Origin: Neomesorhizobium albiziae
GTDB lineage: Bacteria; Pseudomonadota; Alphaproteobacteria; Rhizobiales; Rhizobiaceae
Assembly (NCBI RefSeq): GCF_900114255.1
Contig: NZ_FOSL01000002.1
Coordinates: 496,001-560,000, forward strand
Length of the DNA stretch: 64,000 nt
Reading direction: 5' to 3'
Part shown: positions 43,874-54,594 of the stretch, piece after piece
Layout of the letters: each line of letters begins with the position of its first letter
Numbering within the stretch: position 1 is the first letter of the stretch
The notes under the pieces: model-generated
What the model saw: the letters and a program-made list of their open reading frames with translations, nothing else
The model's database searches: none
What the model was told of the DNA's origin: nothing
Position numbers and translations under genes: made by a program

Positions 43874-44142
43874 AGACCCCCTCTCCGTCTCGGCTTCGCC
43901 TCGACACCTCTCCCCCCGCTTCGCAGGGGCGAGGAACCCAAGCTGGAAGGGCGCTTGCGTCGCCGCAGCGGTTCCTCGCCCCTGCGAAGCGGGGGAGAGG
44001 TGGTTTGCGCAGCAAACCGGAGAGGGGGTCTTATAGACAAGCCGGCAGACCAGAGCGGAGCGAAGGCGGTCGGCCACAACGCCGACGCCCCTCCTCCCCC
44101 TCGATGGGGGAGGTGTCGAGGCGAAGCCGAGACGGAGGGGGT
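43874..44142. repeat. Composite nested inverted repeat, MITE-like
   Basis: The arm 43905-43938 pairs with 43970-44002 (about 33 bp, one extra C), and 43874-43887 pairs with 44018-44031. In addition 43876-43909 is repeated in inverse orientation at 44111-44142 with only a two-base difference. The same left segment can thus pair with two right partners. There are no coding frames or transposase. Confidence 0.75.
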
Positions 44143-44391
44143 GATATAGGAGGAAGTGATATCCGCACATCAGCCATCCCCCCACCCGGCCCTGCGGGCC
44201 ACCCTCCCCATCAAGGGGGAGGGAGACAGGTGGAGACCACAACGCCTCATTCCCCATCTCCCTGCCTGGGCGGCGGTTAGCGGACCGAGAAAAATCCGGG
44301 CGGTACGGGGTGAGAAGGCATGTTCAACAGTCTTTGCCTTCCCGGCAAAAGCGACTATGAAGCCACAAAAGGCCAGCAGCCGGAGCAAGCC

Positions 44392-45366
44392 ATGACCACG
44401 ATCACTGAAATCCCGAAACTCGTCACCGTATTCGGCGGATCGGGCTTTATCGGGCGGCATGTGGTGCGGGCGCTGGCGCGGCGCGGCTACCGGGTGCGCG
44501 TCGCCTGCCGCCGCCCCGACCTCGCCAACTATGTCCAGCCGCTCGGCAATGTCGGCCAGATCCAGCCGGTGCAGGCCAATATCCGCGTCCGCTGGTCGAT
44601 CGACCGCGCCGTCGAAGGCGCCGACCATGTCGTCAACCTGGTCGGCATCCTCTACGAGGGCGGCAAGCAGAAGTTTTCCACCGTGCATGTCGACGGCGCC
44701 GGCGCCGTCGCCGAGGCGGCAGCCGCCATCGGCGCCGGCCTCACCGTCAATTCGGCGATTGGCGCCAGCGAGAACTCCGCCTCCATCTATGCACGCACCA
44801 AGGCGCGCGGCGAACAGGCCGTGCTCGCCGCCGCGAAAGACGCCGTCATCTTCCGCCCGTCGATCGTGTTCGGCCCGGAAGACCAGTTCTACAACCGCTT
44901 TGCCGACATGGCGCGGTATTCGCCATTTCTGCCGCTGCTCGGCGGCGGCAACACCCGCTTCCAGCCGGTCTTTGTCGGCGACGTCGCCGAAGCCATCGCG
45001 CTTTCGGTCGACGGCAAGGTCAAGGGCGGCACGATCTATGAACTCGGGGGCCCCGAAGTGCTGACCTTCCGCGAATGCATGGAGGAGATGCTGGAGGTCA
45101 TCGGCCGCAAGAACCGCCTGATCTCCATCCCCTGGTGGCTGGCGGAACTGCAAGGCTCGATCCTCGGCATGCTGCCCAACCCGTTGCTCACCACCGACCA
45201 GGTGACGCAGCTGAAGAGCGACAACGTCGTCTCCGCCGAAGCCGAGAGAGAAGGGCGCACCATCTCTGCATTGGGCATCGAGCCGCAGACGACGGCTGCC
45301 ATCCTGCCATCCTACCTCTGGCGCTACCGCACGGCCGGCCAGTTCACCCGCAAGACGCTCGCCTGA
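44392..45366 (+). CDS. NAD(P)-binding protein, complex I NDUFA9-like family
   Basis: 324 residues of the atypical/extended SDR group. The nucleotide site is VTVFGGSGFIGRHVVRALARR. Family landmarks are VVNLVGILYEGG, VNSAIGASENSASIYARTKA, FRPSIVFGPEDQFYNRFA and TIYELGGPEVLTFRE. Alpha-proteobacterial members resemble mitochondrial complex I subunit NDUFA9 and are thought to help in quinone-related processes or complex I; the precise role is unknown. ATG 44392 is chosen; the frame is open 24 codons upstream. A TSUP transporter gene follows 16 nt later. Confidence 0.88.
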   Translation: MTTITEIPKLVTVFGGSGFIGRHVVRALARRGYRVRVACRRPDLANYVQPLGNVGQIQPVQANIRVRWSIDRAVEGADHVVNLVGILYEGGKQKFSTVHVDGAGAVAEAAAAIGAGLTVNSAIGASENSASIYARTKARGEQAVLAAAKDAVIFRPSIVFGPEDQFYNRFADMARYSPFLPLLGGGNTRFQPVFVGDVAEAIALSVDGKVKGGTIYELGGPEVLTFRECMEEMLEVIGRKNRLISIPWWLAELQGSILGMLPNPLLTTDQVTQLKSDNVVSAEAEREGRTISALGIEPQTTAAILPSYLWRYRTAGQFTRKTLA

Positions 45367-45382
45367 CCGGAGCCGCCCAGGG

Positions 45383-46150
45383 TTGGAAGCGATCGCCGGC
45401 TGGCTGCCCGAACACCTTGGCGCGGCGCCTGCGGCGCTGCTTGTCGTCGCCAGCTTCTTCACCTCGGCGCTGACAGCCGCCTTCGGCGTCGGTGGCGGCC
45501 TCGCCATGCTGGCGTTGATGGGCCTGTTCGTGCCGGTCGCGGCACTGATCCCCGTGCATGGCGCGGTGCAGCTCGGCTCCAACACCGGCCGCACCTGGCA
45601 TCAGCGCGCCAATGTGCGCATGGACATCGCGCTGCCCTTCATCGCCGGCAGCCTGCTTGGCGCGTTCGTCGGCGCCTTCATCGTCGTGCAGCTCCCCGAC
45701 GCCGTCCTGAAGATCGTGCTCGGCGCCTTCATCATCGCCATCACCTGGGCGAAGGTCCCCGGCATCGGCACGCTCGGCAAGCTCGGCATGGCCGCCGCCA
45801 GCGCGGTGCTGGCCGTTGTCACCATGCTGGTCGGCGCCACCGGGCCGCTGCTCTCGTCCATTCTGGCGCAGATCCTGCCCGACGACCGCCGGGCGCTGGT
45901 CGCCACCCATGGCGCGGCGATGACCGTTCAGCACGGGCTCAAGATCGTCGTCTTCGGGCTCGCCGGCTTCGCCTTCTGGCAATGGCTGCCGCTGATCGCG
46001 ATAATGGTCGTGTCGGGCTTTTTGGGCACGGTGTTCGGCACGGCGTGGCTCGACCGCATTCCGGAAGCCACCTTCCGCAAATGGTTCCGCCTCGGCATCA
46101 CCATTCTGGCGTTCGATCTGTTGCGCCGCGGCCTGATGGACCTTTTATGA
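45383..46150 (+). CDS. TSUP (TauE/SafE) family membrane transporter
   Basis: 255 residues with about eight hydrophobic helices. The duplicated family motif is visible as SALTAAFGVGGGLAMLALM in the first half and VTMLVGATGPLLSSIL in the second. Members export sulfite, sulfonates or other organic anions. The start is TTG at 45383 (MEAIAGWLPEHL), preceded by a CCAGGG-type weak site and close to the upstream gene, so translation may be coupled. Converges with uppP five bases after its stop. Confidence 0.87.
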   Translation: MEAIAGWLPEHLGAAPAALLVVASFFTSALTAAFGVGGGLAMLALMGLFVPVAALIPVHGAVQLGSNTGRTWHQRANVRMDIALPFIAGSLLGAFVGAFIVVQLPDAVLKIVLGAFIIAITWAKVPGIGTLGKLGMAAASAVLAVVTMLVGATGPLLSSILAQILPDDRRALVATHGAAMTVQHGLKIVVFGLAGFAFWQWLPLIAIMVVSGFLGTVFGTAWLDRIPEATFRKWFRLGITILAFDLLRRGLMDLL

Positions 46151-46155
46151 GCGCC

Positions 46156-46962
46156 TCAGCCCCAGATCAGCAGCGCAATCAGCCCGACGCCGCCAACGAT
46201 CAGCCGCCACCAGCCGAACAACGCATAGCCGTGTCGCGAGACGTAATCGAGCAGGTAGCGCACCACGATCACCGCCATCACGAAGGCGGCGATGAAACCG
46301 ACGGCGATGACCGGCAGGTCTGCCGCGGAGAGGATGCCGCGGTTCTTGAACAGATCGTAGCCGAAAGCGCCGGCCATCGTCGGCATGGCGAGGAAGAAGG
46401 AAAACTCCGCCGCCGAGCGCTTGTCCGCGCCCAGCAGAAGTCCGCCGACGATGGTCGAACCCGAGCGCGACGTGCCCGGTATCATGGCCAGGCACTGGAT
46501 CAAGCCGATACCCAGATAGATCTTCAGCGGGAAATCCATGACATCGTGGTATTTCGGCTGCAGAGCCCAGCGGTCCAGCCACAACAGCACGATACCGCCA
46601 AGGATCAGCATGATGCAGATCAGCATGGGCGTCTCGAACAGCACGGTCTTGATGAACTCATGCGCCAACGCGCCGATCACGGCGGCCGGCAGGAAGGCGA
46701 TCAGTATGCCAAGGACGAAACGCCGCGCCCGCGGGCTCGACGGCAGGTCCGCCGCCAGCCGCAGCAAGCGCGCGGCATAGACGCTGAGGATGGCGAGGAT
46801 GGCGCCGAGCTGGATCAGCACCTCGAAAGCCTTGCCAGTCGACTTGAAGCCTAGGAAATGGCCGGCAAGCAGGATGTGGCCGGTCGACGACACCGGAATG
46901 AACTCGGTCAGCCCCTCCAGAAGACCGAGCAGCAGTGCGTCGACAATTGTCTGATGTTCCAT
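46156..46962 (-). CDS. uppP: Undecaprenyl-diphosphatase
   Basis: 268 residues, polytopic. It recycles undecaprenyl pyrophosphate for cell-wall synthesis and gives bacitracin resistance (BacA). Both active-site signatures are present: [16 protein letters not shown] near the N-terminus and [18 protein letters not shown] near residue 170. ATG 46962 (MEHQTIVD) is preferred; an in-frame start lies seven codons upstream. Confidence 0.97.
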   Translation of the reverse strand: MEHQTIVDALLLGLLEGLTEFIPVSSTGHILLAGHFLGFKSTGKAFEVLIQLGAILAILSVYAARLLRLAADLPSSPRARRFVLGILIAFLPAAVIGALAHEFIKTVLFETPMLICIMLILGGIVLLWLDRWALQPKYHDVMDFPLKIYLGIGLIQCLAMIPGTSRSGSTIVGGLLLGADKRSAAEFSFFLAMPTMAGAFGYDLFKNRGILSAADLPVIAVGFIAAFVMAVIVVRYLLDYVSRHGYALFGWWRLIVGGVGLIALLIWG

Positions 46963-47119
46963 AGAGACCTCATACAGCGCCACACAACGGCCGCTTGCTT
47001 GTCATGGCGGCCATCTGCCCGTATAGCTCGGGTGGCCTCATCTGCCCGCAGAATCGGGCGGGCCAAGACTTACTGGCGTGGCCTTGAATTGGCCAGAGCC
47101 GTTCAATAATCGCGGTATT

Positions 47120-47812
47120 ATGCTGACCCTTTTCCACCATCCCCTCTTTGCCAACAGCCGGTTTGTCCGCCTCGCTTTCGGGGAATACGGGGAGGAGCTG
47201 GCGCTCATAGAGGAAAAGCCGTGGACGCGGCGCAAGGAATTCCTCAACCTCAATCCGGCCGGCACCCTGCCGGTGCTTCTGGCCGAAGGCGACGTGCCGA
47301 TCGTCGGCGCCACGGTGATTGCCGAATATCTCGATGAAACGCGCGGCGTCCTGAAGCGCGAGCGCCGGCTTTTCGCCGAAGATCCGATGGAACGCGCCGA
47401 AATCCGCCGGCTCGTCGACTGGTACCTGCAGAAGACCGAAGGCGAGGTTACCCGCCATCTGGTGCGCGAACGCGTGCTGAAGCCGCTGATGCCCGGCACC
47501 GAAGGCGGCGGCTCACCGGACGCCGGCGCGATACGCGCCGCCCGCTCCAACATCAAGCAGCACATGAAATACACCAACTGGCTGTCCGGCACGCGCAACT
47601 GGCTGTCCGGCCCCCGGCTTTCCTACGCCGACCTCGCGGCCGCCGGCACGCTGTCAGTGCTCGACTATCTCGGCGAGATCGACTGGACCGACTACCCCTC
47701 GGCCAAGGACTGGTACACGCGGCTGAAATCGCGGCCGTCCTTCCGTCCGCTGCTCGGCGACCGGGTGCGTGGCCTGACCCCGGTTTCGCATTACGCGGAC
47801 CTGGATTTCTAG
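47120..47812 (+). CDS. Glutathione S-transferase family protein
   Basis: 230 residues. An N-terminal thioredoxin-like domain (LTLFHHPLFANSRFVRLAFGE, then NPAGTLPVLLAEGD with the cis-proline and VIAEYLDE) is followed by an all-helical C-terminal domain from about residue 85. It lacks an obvious catalytic Cys. The ATG at 47120 gives a normal GST length. The queG start is directly adjacent (stop TAG at 47810-47812, next ATG at 47813), so the genes are cotranscribed. Confidence 0.9.
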   Translation: MLTLFHHPLFANSRFVRLAFGEYGEELALIEEKPWTRRKEFLNLNPAGTLPVLLAEGDVPIVGATVIAEYLDETRGVLKRERRLFAEDPMERAEIRRLVDWYLQKTEGEVTRHLVRERVLKPLMPGTEGGGSPDAGAIRAARSNIKQHMKYTNWLSGTRNWLSGPRLSYADLAAAGTLSVLDYLGEIDWTDYPSAKDWYTRLKSRPSFRPLLGDRVRGLTPVSHYADLDF

Positions 47813-48997
47813 ATGCGCACCGCCGGGGCCATCGCCGATCCGGCGCGCCTCCGGGATCTCATCGACCGCGAGGCGAAGAAGGCCGGCTTCGATCTTGTCG
47901 CCGTCACCACGCCCGACGCCATTCCGCTGGCGCCCGAACGGCTTGCGCAATTCGTGGCGGAAGGGTTGCACGGTTCGATGGAGTGGCTCGCTGAAACCGC
48001 GCCCCGCCGCGGCGATCCAAGCATTTTGTGGCCGGAAGTCCGCTCGATCATCGTGCTTGCGATGAACTACGGACCCGATTCCAACCCTCTCGACATTCTC
48101 GACAGGCCTGATCGCGGCGCGATTTCGGTCTATGCGCGCAACCGCGACTATCACGACGTCATCAAGGGCCGGCTGAAGGAAATCGCCGGCAAGCTCGCCG
48201 TGCGCGGCGGCGCCGACGTGAAGGTTTTCGTCGATACCGCGCCGGTGATGGAGAAGCCGCTGGCCGAAGCCGCTGGCATCGGCTGGCAAGGCAAGCACAC
48301 CAATCTCGTCAGCCGTGAATTTGGCTCGTGGCTGTTCCTAGCCTCGATCTTCACCACCGCCGAGCTGACACCGGATACGCCCGAAGGCGACCACTGCGGC
48401 TCCTGCCGCGCCTGTCTCGACATCTGTCCGACCAATGCCTTTCCGGCGCCTTATCGGCTCGATGCGCGGCGCTGCATCTCCTACCTGACGATCGAGAACA
48501 AGGGGCCGATCCCGCACGAATTCCGCAAGGCGATCGGCAACCGGATCTATGGCTGCGACGATTGCCTCGCCGCCTGTCCATGGAACAAATTCGCCCGCTC
48601 CGCCTCCGAAATGAAGCTTGCGTCGCGCGACGAACTGCGCGAGCCGGCTTTGGCGCAACTGCTCCAGCTCGACGACGCCGCCTTCCGCGCGCTGTTTTCC
48701 GGCTCGCCGGTCAAACGCATCGGCCGCGACCGGTTCATCCGAAACGTGCTGATCGCCGCCGGCAACTCCGGCGAACCCTCGCTGGTCGAAAGCTGCCGCG
48801 AACTGGCGCGCGATCCCTCGCCGCTGGTGCGCGGCGCGGCCGTCTGGGCGCTGTCATGTCTGTTGCCGCCGCCGGCTTTCGCCGACCTCGCGTCGGACCG
48901 CGCGGGCGAAGAAACCGATGCCGAAGTGCTGGCCGAGTGGGATGCCGCCCGCGGCGCTGCCGCCGGATCGCCCGCCCGCCATGGAATTCATGCATGA
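47813..48997 (+). CDS. queG: Epoxyqueuosine reductase
   Basis: 394 residues. QueG reduces epoxyqueuosine to queuosine in tRNA with a cobalamin and two [4Fe-4S] clusters. Both cluster motifs are present: [13 protein letters not shown] and [13 protein letters not shown]. The N-terminal DUF1730 part is clear ([25 protein letters not shown]). A HEAT-like C-terminus follows ([24 protein letters not shown]). It begins immediately after the GST gene and overlaps the next gene by ATGA. Confidence 0.97.
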   Translation: MRTAGAIADPARLRDLIDREAKKAGFDLVAVTTPDAIPLAPERLAQFVAEGLHGSMEWLAETAPRRGDPSILWPEVRSIIVLAMNYGPDSNPLDILDRPDRGAISVYARNRDYHDVIKGRLKEIAGKLAVRGGADVKVFVDTAPVMEKPLAEAAGIGWQGKHTNLVSREFGSWLFLASIFTTAELTPDTPEGDHCGSCRACLDICPTNAFPAPYRLDARRCISYLTIENKGPIPHEFRKAIGNRIYGCDDCLAACPWNKFARSASEMKLASRDELREPALAQLLQLDDAAFRALFSGSPVKRIGRDRFIRNVLIAAGNSGEPSLVESCRELARDPSPLVRGAAVWALSCLLPPPAFADLASDRAGEETDAEVLAEWDAARGAAAGSPARHGIHA

Positions 48998-49908
48998 CAG
49001 ATCGTTTTTTCGTGTTCGGCGCCGGCTATTCCGGCAAGGCTTTTGTCGCGGCCAACGCCTCTGGCGCTCGGATCGCCGGCACCACGCGCTCGCCGGAGAA
49101 GTTCGACGCGCTGCGCAACGCAGGCATCGCGCCGCTGCTATTCGATGGGTCCGGCCTTGGTGGTGAAATCTCCCACGAACTGCGGCAGACCACCCACCTC
49201 ATCATCTCCATCGCGCCGGGCGATACCGGCGATCCCGTGCTCAATGTGGCGGGGGACGTCATTATCCAGGAAATGCCCAATCTCCGCTGGATCGGCTATC
49301 TCTCCACGGTCGGCGTCTATGGCGATCACTCCGGCGCCTGGGTCGACGAAACCAGCGAATGCCGTCCGGTGTCGCGCCGCTCGACCGATCGCCTCCAGGC
49401 CGAACGGCAATGGCTGGCGTTGGGGGAAGAGGCTGGGCTGCCGGTTGCGGTGCTGCGCCTTTCCGGCATCTACGGCCCCGGCCGCAATGCCTTCGTCAAC
49501 CTCTCGAACGGCACGGCCAAGCGCCTGATCAAGCCGGACCAGGTGTTCAACCGCATCCATTGCGCCGACATCGCGGGTGCGCTGTGGCACCTCGCCGGCC
49601 GCGATATCGGCGGGGTCTTCAACGTGACCGACAACGAGCCGGCGCCGCCTCAGGACGTCGTCACCTATGCCGCGACGCTGATGAATGTCGCGCCGCCGCC
49701 CGAAATTCCTTTCGAAACCGCAGAGCTTTCGCCCATGGCCCGGTCTTTCTATGGCGAGAACAAGCGCGTCTCGAACGCGGCGATCAAGGCGGCGGGCTAC
49801 GATTTCCAGTTCCCGGATTACCGTTCGGCCTTTGACTACATGTGGGCGACAGGCGCCTGGAAGGGTGCAGGCGAAAGCGATGCCCGCAGTCCGATGCGCA
49901 AGGGCTGA
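48994..49908 (+). CDS. NAD-dependent epimerase-like protein (YeeZ group)
   Basis: 304 residues of the extended-SDR type. Nucleotide site [15 protein letters not shown]. Midpart [20 protein letters not shown] holds the serine/tyrosine region but without the classical Yxxx[17 protein letters not shown] and [15 protein letters not shown] are typical of the YeeZ/NAD-epimerase subfamily. The reaction is unknown. Its ATG overlaps the queG stop (ATGA), giving the three-gene set GST-queG-epimerase. Confidence 0.87.
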   Translation: MTDRFFVFGAGYSGKAFVAANASGARIAGTTRSPEKFDALRNAGIAPLLFDGSGLGGEISHELRQTTHLIISIAPGDTGDPVLNVAGDVIIQEMPNLRWIGYLSTVGVYGDHSGAWVDETSECRPVSRRSTDRLQAERQWLALGEEAGLPVAVLRLSGIYGPGRNAFVNLSNGTAKRLIKPDQVFNRIHCADIAGALWHLAGRDIGGVFNVTDNEPAPPQDVVTYAATLMNVAPPPEIPFETAELSPMARSFYGENKRVSNAAIKAAGYDFQFPDYRSAFDYMWATGAWKGAGESDARSPMRKG

Positions 49909-49996
49909 TCCGCGCAGGCGCGAGGCGTGATATGATGAGCCCGCGTTTACCTCCCGGTAACCAGGTTGGCTCAGGCTTGTGGCAGGACAATCTTCC

Positions 49997-51076
49997 ATGG
50001 AAACGCCAATGAAATCGTTCCTTCGAGCCGCCCGGCGTCTGGCGGCGGCCGCAGCGACGCTCGCGGCAGTCACCGCAGCTGGCGCCTCTGTCGGCAACGC
50101 GGAAGAACTGGCGAAAAACCTTTTCGGCGCCGAAAGGCTGCCGGCGGCAACCGCCGCCCGCTCGATCGGCTTCTACAGCAAGGGCTGTTTCGCCGGCGGC
50201 GTCGCCATCGCCACCGACGGGCCGAGCTGGCAGGCCATGCGCCTGTCGCGCAACCGGCGCTGGGGCCACCCGGTAATGATCAACCTGATCGAAAAACTGT
50301 CGCGCGACGCCACCGCAGACGGCTGGCCAGGCCTGTTGATCGGCGACATCTCGCAGCCGCGGGGCGGGCCGATGCTGACCGGCCATGCGTCCCACCAGAT
50401 CGGCCTCGACGCCGACATCTGGTTCACGCCGATGCCCGGCCGCCGTCTTTCCGCGCAGGAGCGCGAAAACATGAGTGCTGTCTCGCTGGTCAACGAAAAA
50501 ACCCATCTGGTGAAGGAAAAACTCTGGCGGCCGGAGCACGCGCGCCTTCTGAAGCGAGCCGCGAGCTATCCGGAAGTCGAGCGCATCCTGGTCAATCCCG
50601 GCATCAAGAAGAAGCTCTGCGACACGGTGAAAGGCGACCGTTCCTGGCTGCGCAAGGTGCGGCCGTTCTGGGGCCACGACTACCATTTCCATATCCGCAT
50701 CGGCTGCCAGCCCGGCTCACCCGGCTGCAAGCGGCAGGAGGCGACGCCCGCCAGCGACGGCTGCGACAAGTCGCTCGCCTGGTGGTTCACCGAGGAGCCG
50801 TGGCGTCCCAACAAGAACCCGGACGCGCCCAAGGCACGCGACCTGATGACGATGGCGAGCCTGCCCAAGGAATGCCGCGTGGTACTTTCTGCACCATCTC
50901 CGGAATCCGAGATGGCGGTGACGGTCGGCGGCAACGGAACCGCGGTCGCGGCCGTATCGGCGCCGACGGAGCCTGCCACCATCGACCCTTCGGCAGCACT
51001 TCCCGTTACCGCCAACTCCTTCGCGCCGACGCCGAAGATCGGCATTCCGATGCCGCGGCCGCGGCCGCATGACTGA
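49997..51076 (+). CDS. mepA: Penicillin-insensitive murein endopeptidase
   Basis: 359 residues from ATG 49997; ATG 50009 is also possible. The N-terminal signal ([19 protein letters not shown] to about SVGNAEE) targets it to the periplasm. The M74/LAS metallopeptidase zinc and catalytic motifs are present: [14 protein letters not shown] and [10 protein letters not shown]. Cys residues in YSKGCFAGG and CQPGSPGC could form the family's disulfides. It cleaves D-Ala-mDAP cross-links. The C-terminal tail of about 60 residues (Ala/Pro/Thr-rich) is longer than in E. coli. Confidence 0.94.
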   Translation: METPMKSFLRAARRLAAAAATLAAVTAAGASVGNAEELAKNLFGAERLPAATAARSIGFYSKGCFAGGVAIATDGPSWQAMRLSRNRRWGHPVMINLIEKLSRDATADGWPGLLIGDISQPRGGPMLTGHASHQIGLDADIWFTPMPGRRLSAQERENMSAVSLVNEKTHLVKEKLWRPEHARLLKRAASYPEVERILVNPGIKKKLCDTVKGDRSWLRKVRPFWGHDYHFHIRIGCQPGSPGCKRQEATPASDGCDKSLAWWFTEEPWRPNKNPDAPKARDLMTMASLPKECRVVLSAPSPESEMAVTVGGNGTAVAAVSAPTEPATIDPSAALPVTANSFAPTPKIGIPMPRPRPHD

Positions 51077-51165
51077 TCCGTTGCGGGGAAACCTCTTTCC
51101 TCTCAACGCGCCATTGGCTATACGGCTTCAAACGATTTAAATCAGCCAGCAATTGCAGGAGCCGG

Positions 51166-51561
51166 ATGGCTTCAGGACTTCGCCTCGCCCTGATCGCGCA
51201 TGACCAGAAGAAGGACGACATGGTGGCGTTTGCCGCCGCCCATGCCGGCTTCCTCGCCGATTGCGATATCGTCGCCACCGGCACGACAGGCCAGCGTGTG
51301 CTCGAAGCCTGCCCGCAACTTGCGATTCGCAGGCTGAAAAGCGGTCCGCTCGGCGGCGACCAGCAGATCGGCGCGCTGATCGCGGAGGGATCGATCGACG
51401 CGGTGATTTTCTTCGTTGATCCACTGACGCCGATGCCGCATGACGTTGATGTCAAGGCGCTGATGCGGCTGGCGATTGTCTACGATATCCCGATGGCGCT
51501 CAATCTCGCCACTGCCGAGATCTTCGTCGACGGGAAGAAGACGGCTGAACGCCGCATATGA
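51166..51561 (+). CDS. mgsA: Methylglyoxal synthase
   Basis: 131 residues. It converts dihydroxyacetone phosphate to methylglyoxal and phosphate. Features are [43 protein letters not shown] and [18 protein letters not shown], which include the catalytic aspartates and His of the family. It lies 17 nt before glk, pairing two enzymes of central sugar metabolism. Confidence 0.96.
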   Translation: MASGLRLALIAHDQKKDDMVAFAAAHAGFLADCDIVATGTTGQRVLEACPQLAIRRLKSGPLGGDQQIGALIAEGSIDAVIFFVDPLTPMPHDVDVKALMRLAIVYDIPMALNLATAEIFVDGKKTAERRI

Positions 51562-51578
51562 GGGGAACGGAAGCGACC

Positions 51579-52604
51579 ATGGCAAACCAGAACGGCGACG
51601 AGAGCGTCCTGCAGTTTCCGATCCTGATCGGCGATATCGGCGGCACAAACGCCCGTTTCGCCATCCTGATCGATGCCTATGCGGAACCCAAGCAGTTCCC
51701 CATCGTGCAGACCGCGGATTTCGCCACCATAGACGACGCCATCCAGGCCTCCATCCTCGACCGCACCTCGATCCAGCCGCGTTCCGCGGTGCTTGCCGTT
51801 GCCGGCCCCGTGGACGGTGACGAAATAGAACTCACCAATTGCCCCTGGGTGGTGCGGCCGCGCGTGATGATCGAAATGCTTGGCCTGCGCGATGTCGTCA
51901 TCCTCAACGATTTCGAGGCGCAGGCGCTGGCCGTCGTGGCGCTTGGCGAAGAGCACATGGAAAAGATCGGCCCCGGCACGCCGGAACCGACCGCCGGCCG
52001 CGTTGTGCTCGGCCCCGGCACCGGCCTCGGCGTCGCCGGCCTCATCCACGCCTGCCATCGCTGGATCCCGGTGCCCGGCGAAGGAGGCCATATGGATATC
52101 GGCCCGCGCACGCCGCGCGATCACCAGATATTCCCGCACATCGAGCCCATCGAAGGCCGCATTTCCGGCGAACAGCTCCTGTGCGGCCGCGGCCTGGTCA
52201 ACATCTACCGTGCCGTCGCCAAGGCCGATGGCGCCGCGCCACGCTTCTCCACGCCGGCGGAAATCACCGGCGCCGCGCTGGAAAAATCCGACAAGGTGGC
52301 CGAGGAAGCGCTGTCGCTGTTCGTCACCTGCCTTGGCCGCACCGCCGGCGACCTGGCGCTGGTGTTCATGAGCAGGGGCGGCGTCTATTTGACCGGCGGC
52401 ATAGCCCAGAAGATCGTGCCGGCCCTGCAGAACGGCGAATTCCGCGCCGCCTTCGAGGACAAGGCGCCGCACAAGGAGCTGATGCGCGACATGCCGGTCT
52501 ATGTCATCACGCATCCGCTGGCGGCACTGTCGGGGCTCGCCGCCTACGCCCGCACGCCAGTCCGTTTCGGCGTCGAGACATCGGGCCGTCGCTGGAAAGC
52601 CTGA
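51579..52604 (+). CDS. glk: Glucokinase
   Basis: 341 residues of the bacterial Glk group (not ROK). The phosphate-binding motif is [43 protein letters not shown] and [13 protein letters not shown] follow, and [17 protein letters not shown] is the sugar/ATP region. ATG 51579 (MANQNGD) follows GGGAACGGAAG; an ATG lies seven codons upstream. Probably cotranscribed with mgsA. The following 127 bp hold no gene. Confidence 0.96.
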   Translation: MANQNGDESVLQFPILIGDIGGTNARFAILIDAYAEPKQFPIVQTADFATIDDAIQASILDRTSIQPRSAVLAVAGPVDGDEIELTNCPWVVRPRVMIEMLGLRDVVILNDFEAQALAVVALGEEHMEKIGPGTPEPTAGRVVLGPGTGLGVAGLIHACHRWIPVPGEGGHMDIGPRTPRDHQIFPHIEPIEGRISGEQLLCGRGLVNIYRAVAKADGAAPRFSTPAEITGAALEKSDKVAEEALSLFVTCLGRTAGDLALVFMSRGGVYLTGGIAQKIVPALQNGEFRAAFEDKAPHKELMRDMPVYVITHPLAALSGLAAYARTPVRFGVETSGRRWKA

Positions 52605-52731
52605 CCCGAACAGAGGCATTTGCCGGGCGGCGTTGCGCATCGGCCATAGGCAAGCCCCGCCGATGCGTTTAAGAGAGGCCCGCGCCGCGATACGGCGCGC
52701 GTTTCTACTGCGGACGTGAACGGGCCGGAAT

Positions 52732-54594
52732 TTGACACTGCCAGAGACAAGGAAAAAGCGCGCGGACCCCGGCGAAATCGTCGCGGTCATCCGGCGCATT
52801 CTCGCCGAAAACGGCCACGACTACCGCTGGCACTACATCCTGGCGACGCTTTGCCTGCTCGCGGTCGCCGCCACCACGGCCTTCAGCGCCTGGATCATGA
52901 AGGACGTCATCGACGAGCTTTTTTATGAACGCCGCCAGGACCTGATCCTGATGGTTGCCGGCTCCATCGCGCTTGCCTTCATCATCCGCGGCTTCGCCAC
53001 CTACGGCCAGTCAGTCATCCTCGCCAAGGTCGGCAACAATCTCGTTGCCCGTTACCAGCGCCGCATTTTCGACCACCTGATGAAGCTCGGCGTCAACTTC
53101 TTCAACGACACGCGTTCGGGCCAGCTCGCCGCGCGCATCAACGAAAACGTCAACGGCATCCGCGACCTGCTCGGCATGACGCTGAAATCGGTCGCCGGCG
53201 ACGCCGTATCGCTGGTGGCGCTGGTCACCGTGATGTTCATCCAAGAGCCGATTCTTTCGGCAATGGCGCTGCTGATCGGCCCGCCGCTGGTCTACACCGT
53301 CAACTACCTGATGCGGAGGCTGCGGCGCATCACCCGCGAATCGGTGGAGATCAATTCGCGGCTGATCGGCGCCATGCAGGAAGCCACCCAGGGCATCGCC
53401 ATCGTGAAGGCCTTCACGATGGAAGACCAGCTTTCGCGCAAGATTTCCGAACTCGTCGGCAATGCCGAGGCGCGCGCCAACAAGATCGCGCGGGTCTCCG
53501 AGCGGGTGACGCCGATCGCCGAAATCCTCGCCGGCTTCGCCATCGCCGGCGTCATCGCCTATGCAAGCTATCGCAGCGCAGCGGGCGTTCAGCCGCCCGG
53601 CTCGGTGTTCTCCTTCATAACGGCGCTGCTGCTCGCCTACGACCCGGCGCGGCGTCTGGCGCGCGTCCAGGTCAATCTGGAGCGCTCGTTGGTCAATGCG
53701 CGCATGATCTACGAGATTCTCGACCTCAAGCCCCGGCAGGGCGACGCGCCGGACGCGCCCGCGCTGAAGATCGCCAAGGGCGAAATCGTCTTCGACCTCG
53801 TGTCCTTCTCCTATGCCGAATCGCTGCCGGTGCTACATGGCGTCAGCTTCGTGGCGGCCGCCGGCAAGACGACGGCCATTGTCGGCGGTTCCGGCGCCGG
53901 AAAGTCGACATTGACGGCGCTGCTGCAGCGTTTCTACGACCTCGACGCAGGCACGATTTCGATCGACGGCCAGGACATTTCGAAAGTCACAAAGCATTCG
54001 CTGCGCCAATCGATCGCCTATGTCTCGCAGCAGCCCTACCTGTTCGAAGGTTCGATCCGCGACAACATCCGCTACGGCCGCGCCAACGCCACCGACGCCG
54101 AGATCGAGATCGCTGCGCAGCAAGCGCAGGCCGACGACTTCATCCGCCAGCAGGTCAACGGCTACGATACGCTGGTCGGCGAGAACGGCGTCACCCTCTC
54201 GGGCGGCCAGCGCCAGCGGCTGTCGATCGCCCGCGCCATCGTGCGCAACGCGCCGATCCTGGTTCTCGACGAAGCGACGTCGGCGCTGGACAACGAGTCG
54301 GAGGCGCGGGTGCAGGTGGCGCTTGCCGAGGTGATGAGAAATCGCACCACCATCGTCATCGCGCACCGGCTCTCGACGGTGGTCAACGCCGACAATATCG
54401 TTGTCCTGGAACACGGCAGGCTGGTCGAACAGGGCACGCACCGCGCGCTGCTCGCCAACCCCCATGGGGTCTATGCCCGCTTCCATCGCCTGCAGAATGA
54501 AAAAGGTCTCGGCATCGTCAACGACATCAAGGCTGCGCCGGAGAAGCCGAAGCGGGCCAGAGTGAAGGCCGTCGCCGCAAGGAGCACGTCATGA
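52732..54594 (+). CDS. MsbA-like ABC exporter (fused membrane and ATPase domains)
   Basis: 620 residues. Six helices in residues about 30-320, then an ATPase: Walker [11 protein letters not shown]-loop [13 protein letters not shown], signature [14 protein letters not shown], Walker [13 protein letters not shown], switch IAHRLST. It belongs to the homodimeric lipid/multidrug exporter group; the substrate is unknown. The C-terminal tail is Lys/Ala-rich. The only usable start is TTG 52732. The stop overlaps the dapB start by ATGA. Confidence 0.9.
   Translation: MTLPETRKKRADPGEIVAVIRRILAENGHDYRWHYILATLCLLAVAATTAFSAWIMKDVIDELFYERRQDLILMVAGSIALAFIIRGFATYGQSVILAKVGNNLVARYQRRIFDHLMKLGVNFFNDTRSGQLAARINENVNGIRDLLGMTLKSVAGDAVSLVALVTVMFIQEPILSAMALLIGPPLVYTVNYLMRRLRRITRESVEINSRLIGAMQEATQGIAIVKAFTMEDQLSRKISELVGNAEARANKIARVSERVTPIAEILAGFAIAGVIAYASYRSAAGVQPPGSVFSFITALLLAYDPARRLARVQVNLERSLVNARMIYEILDLKPRQGDAPDAPALKIAKGEIVFDLVSFSYAESLPVLHGVSFVAAAGKTTAIVGGSGAGKSTLTALLQRFYDLDAGTISIDGQDISKVTKHSLRQSIAYVSQQPYLFEGSIRDNIRYGRANATDAEIEIAAQQAQADDFIRQQVNGYDTLVGENGVTLSGGQRQRLSIARAIVRNAPILVLDEATSALDNESEARVQVALAEVMRNRTTIVIAHRLSTVVNADNIVVLEHGRLVEQGTHRALLANPHGVYARFHRLQNEKGLGIVNDIKAAPEKPKRARVKAVAARSTS

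Larger units (their letters stand above)
43103..44391. repeat. Gene-free repeat-rich region with nested inverted repeats
   Basis: Nearly 1.3 kb with no supportable gene. It holds a GGGGGAGA hairpin at 43119-43138, a CCTCGGG-TCAA-GCCCGAGG hairpin at about 43244-43263 (a common rhizobial repeat), a foldback at 43687-43747, a larger composite at 43874-44142 and hairpins at 44093-44113 and 44202-44223. Open frames in it are products of repeat symmetry and change frame between arms. Confidence 0.8.

Noticed and set aside
43446-44280. Several overlapping frames of 90-190 codons
   Set aside because: They translate palindromic repeats and their inverse copies, with Pro/Ser/Arg runs; no consistent frame or start signal.
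43103-44391. Possible CRISPR array or tandem repeat locus
   Set aside because: Repeats are inverted palindromes of different types without regular spacers, and no cas gene is in the window.
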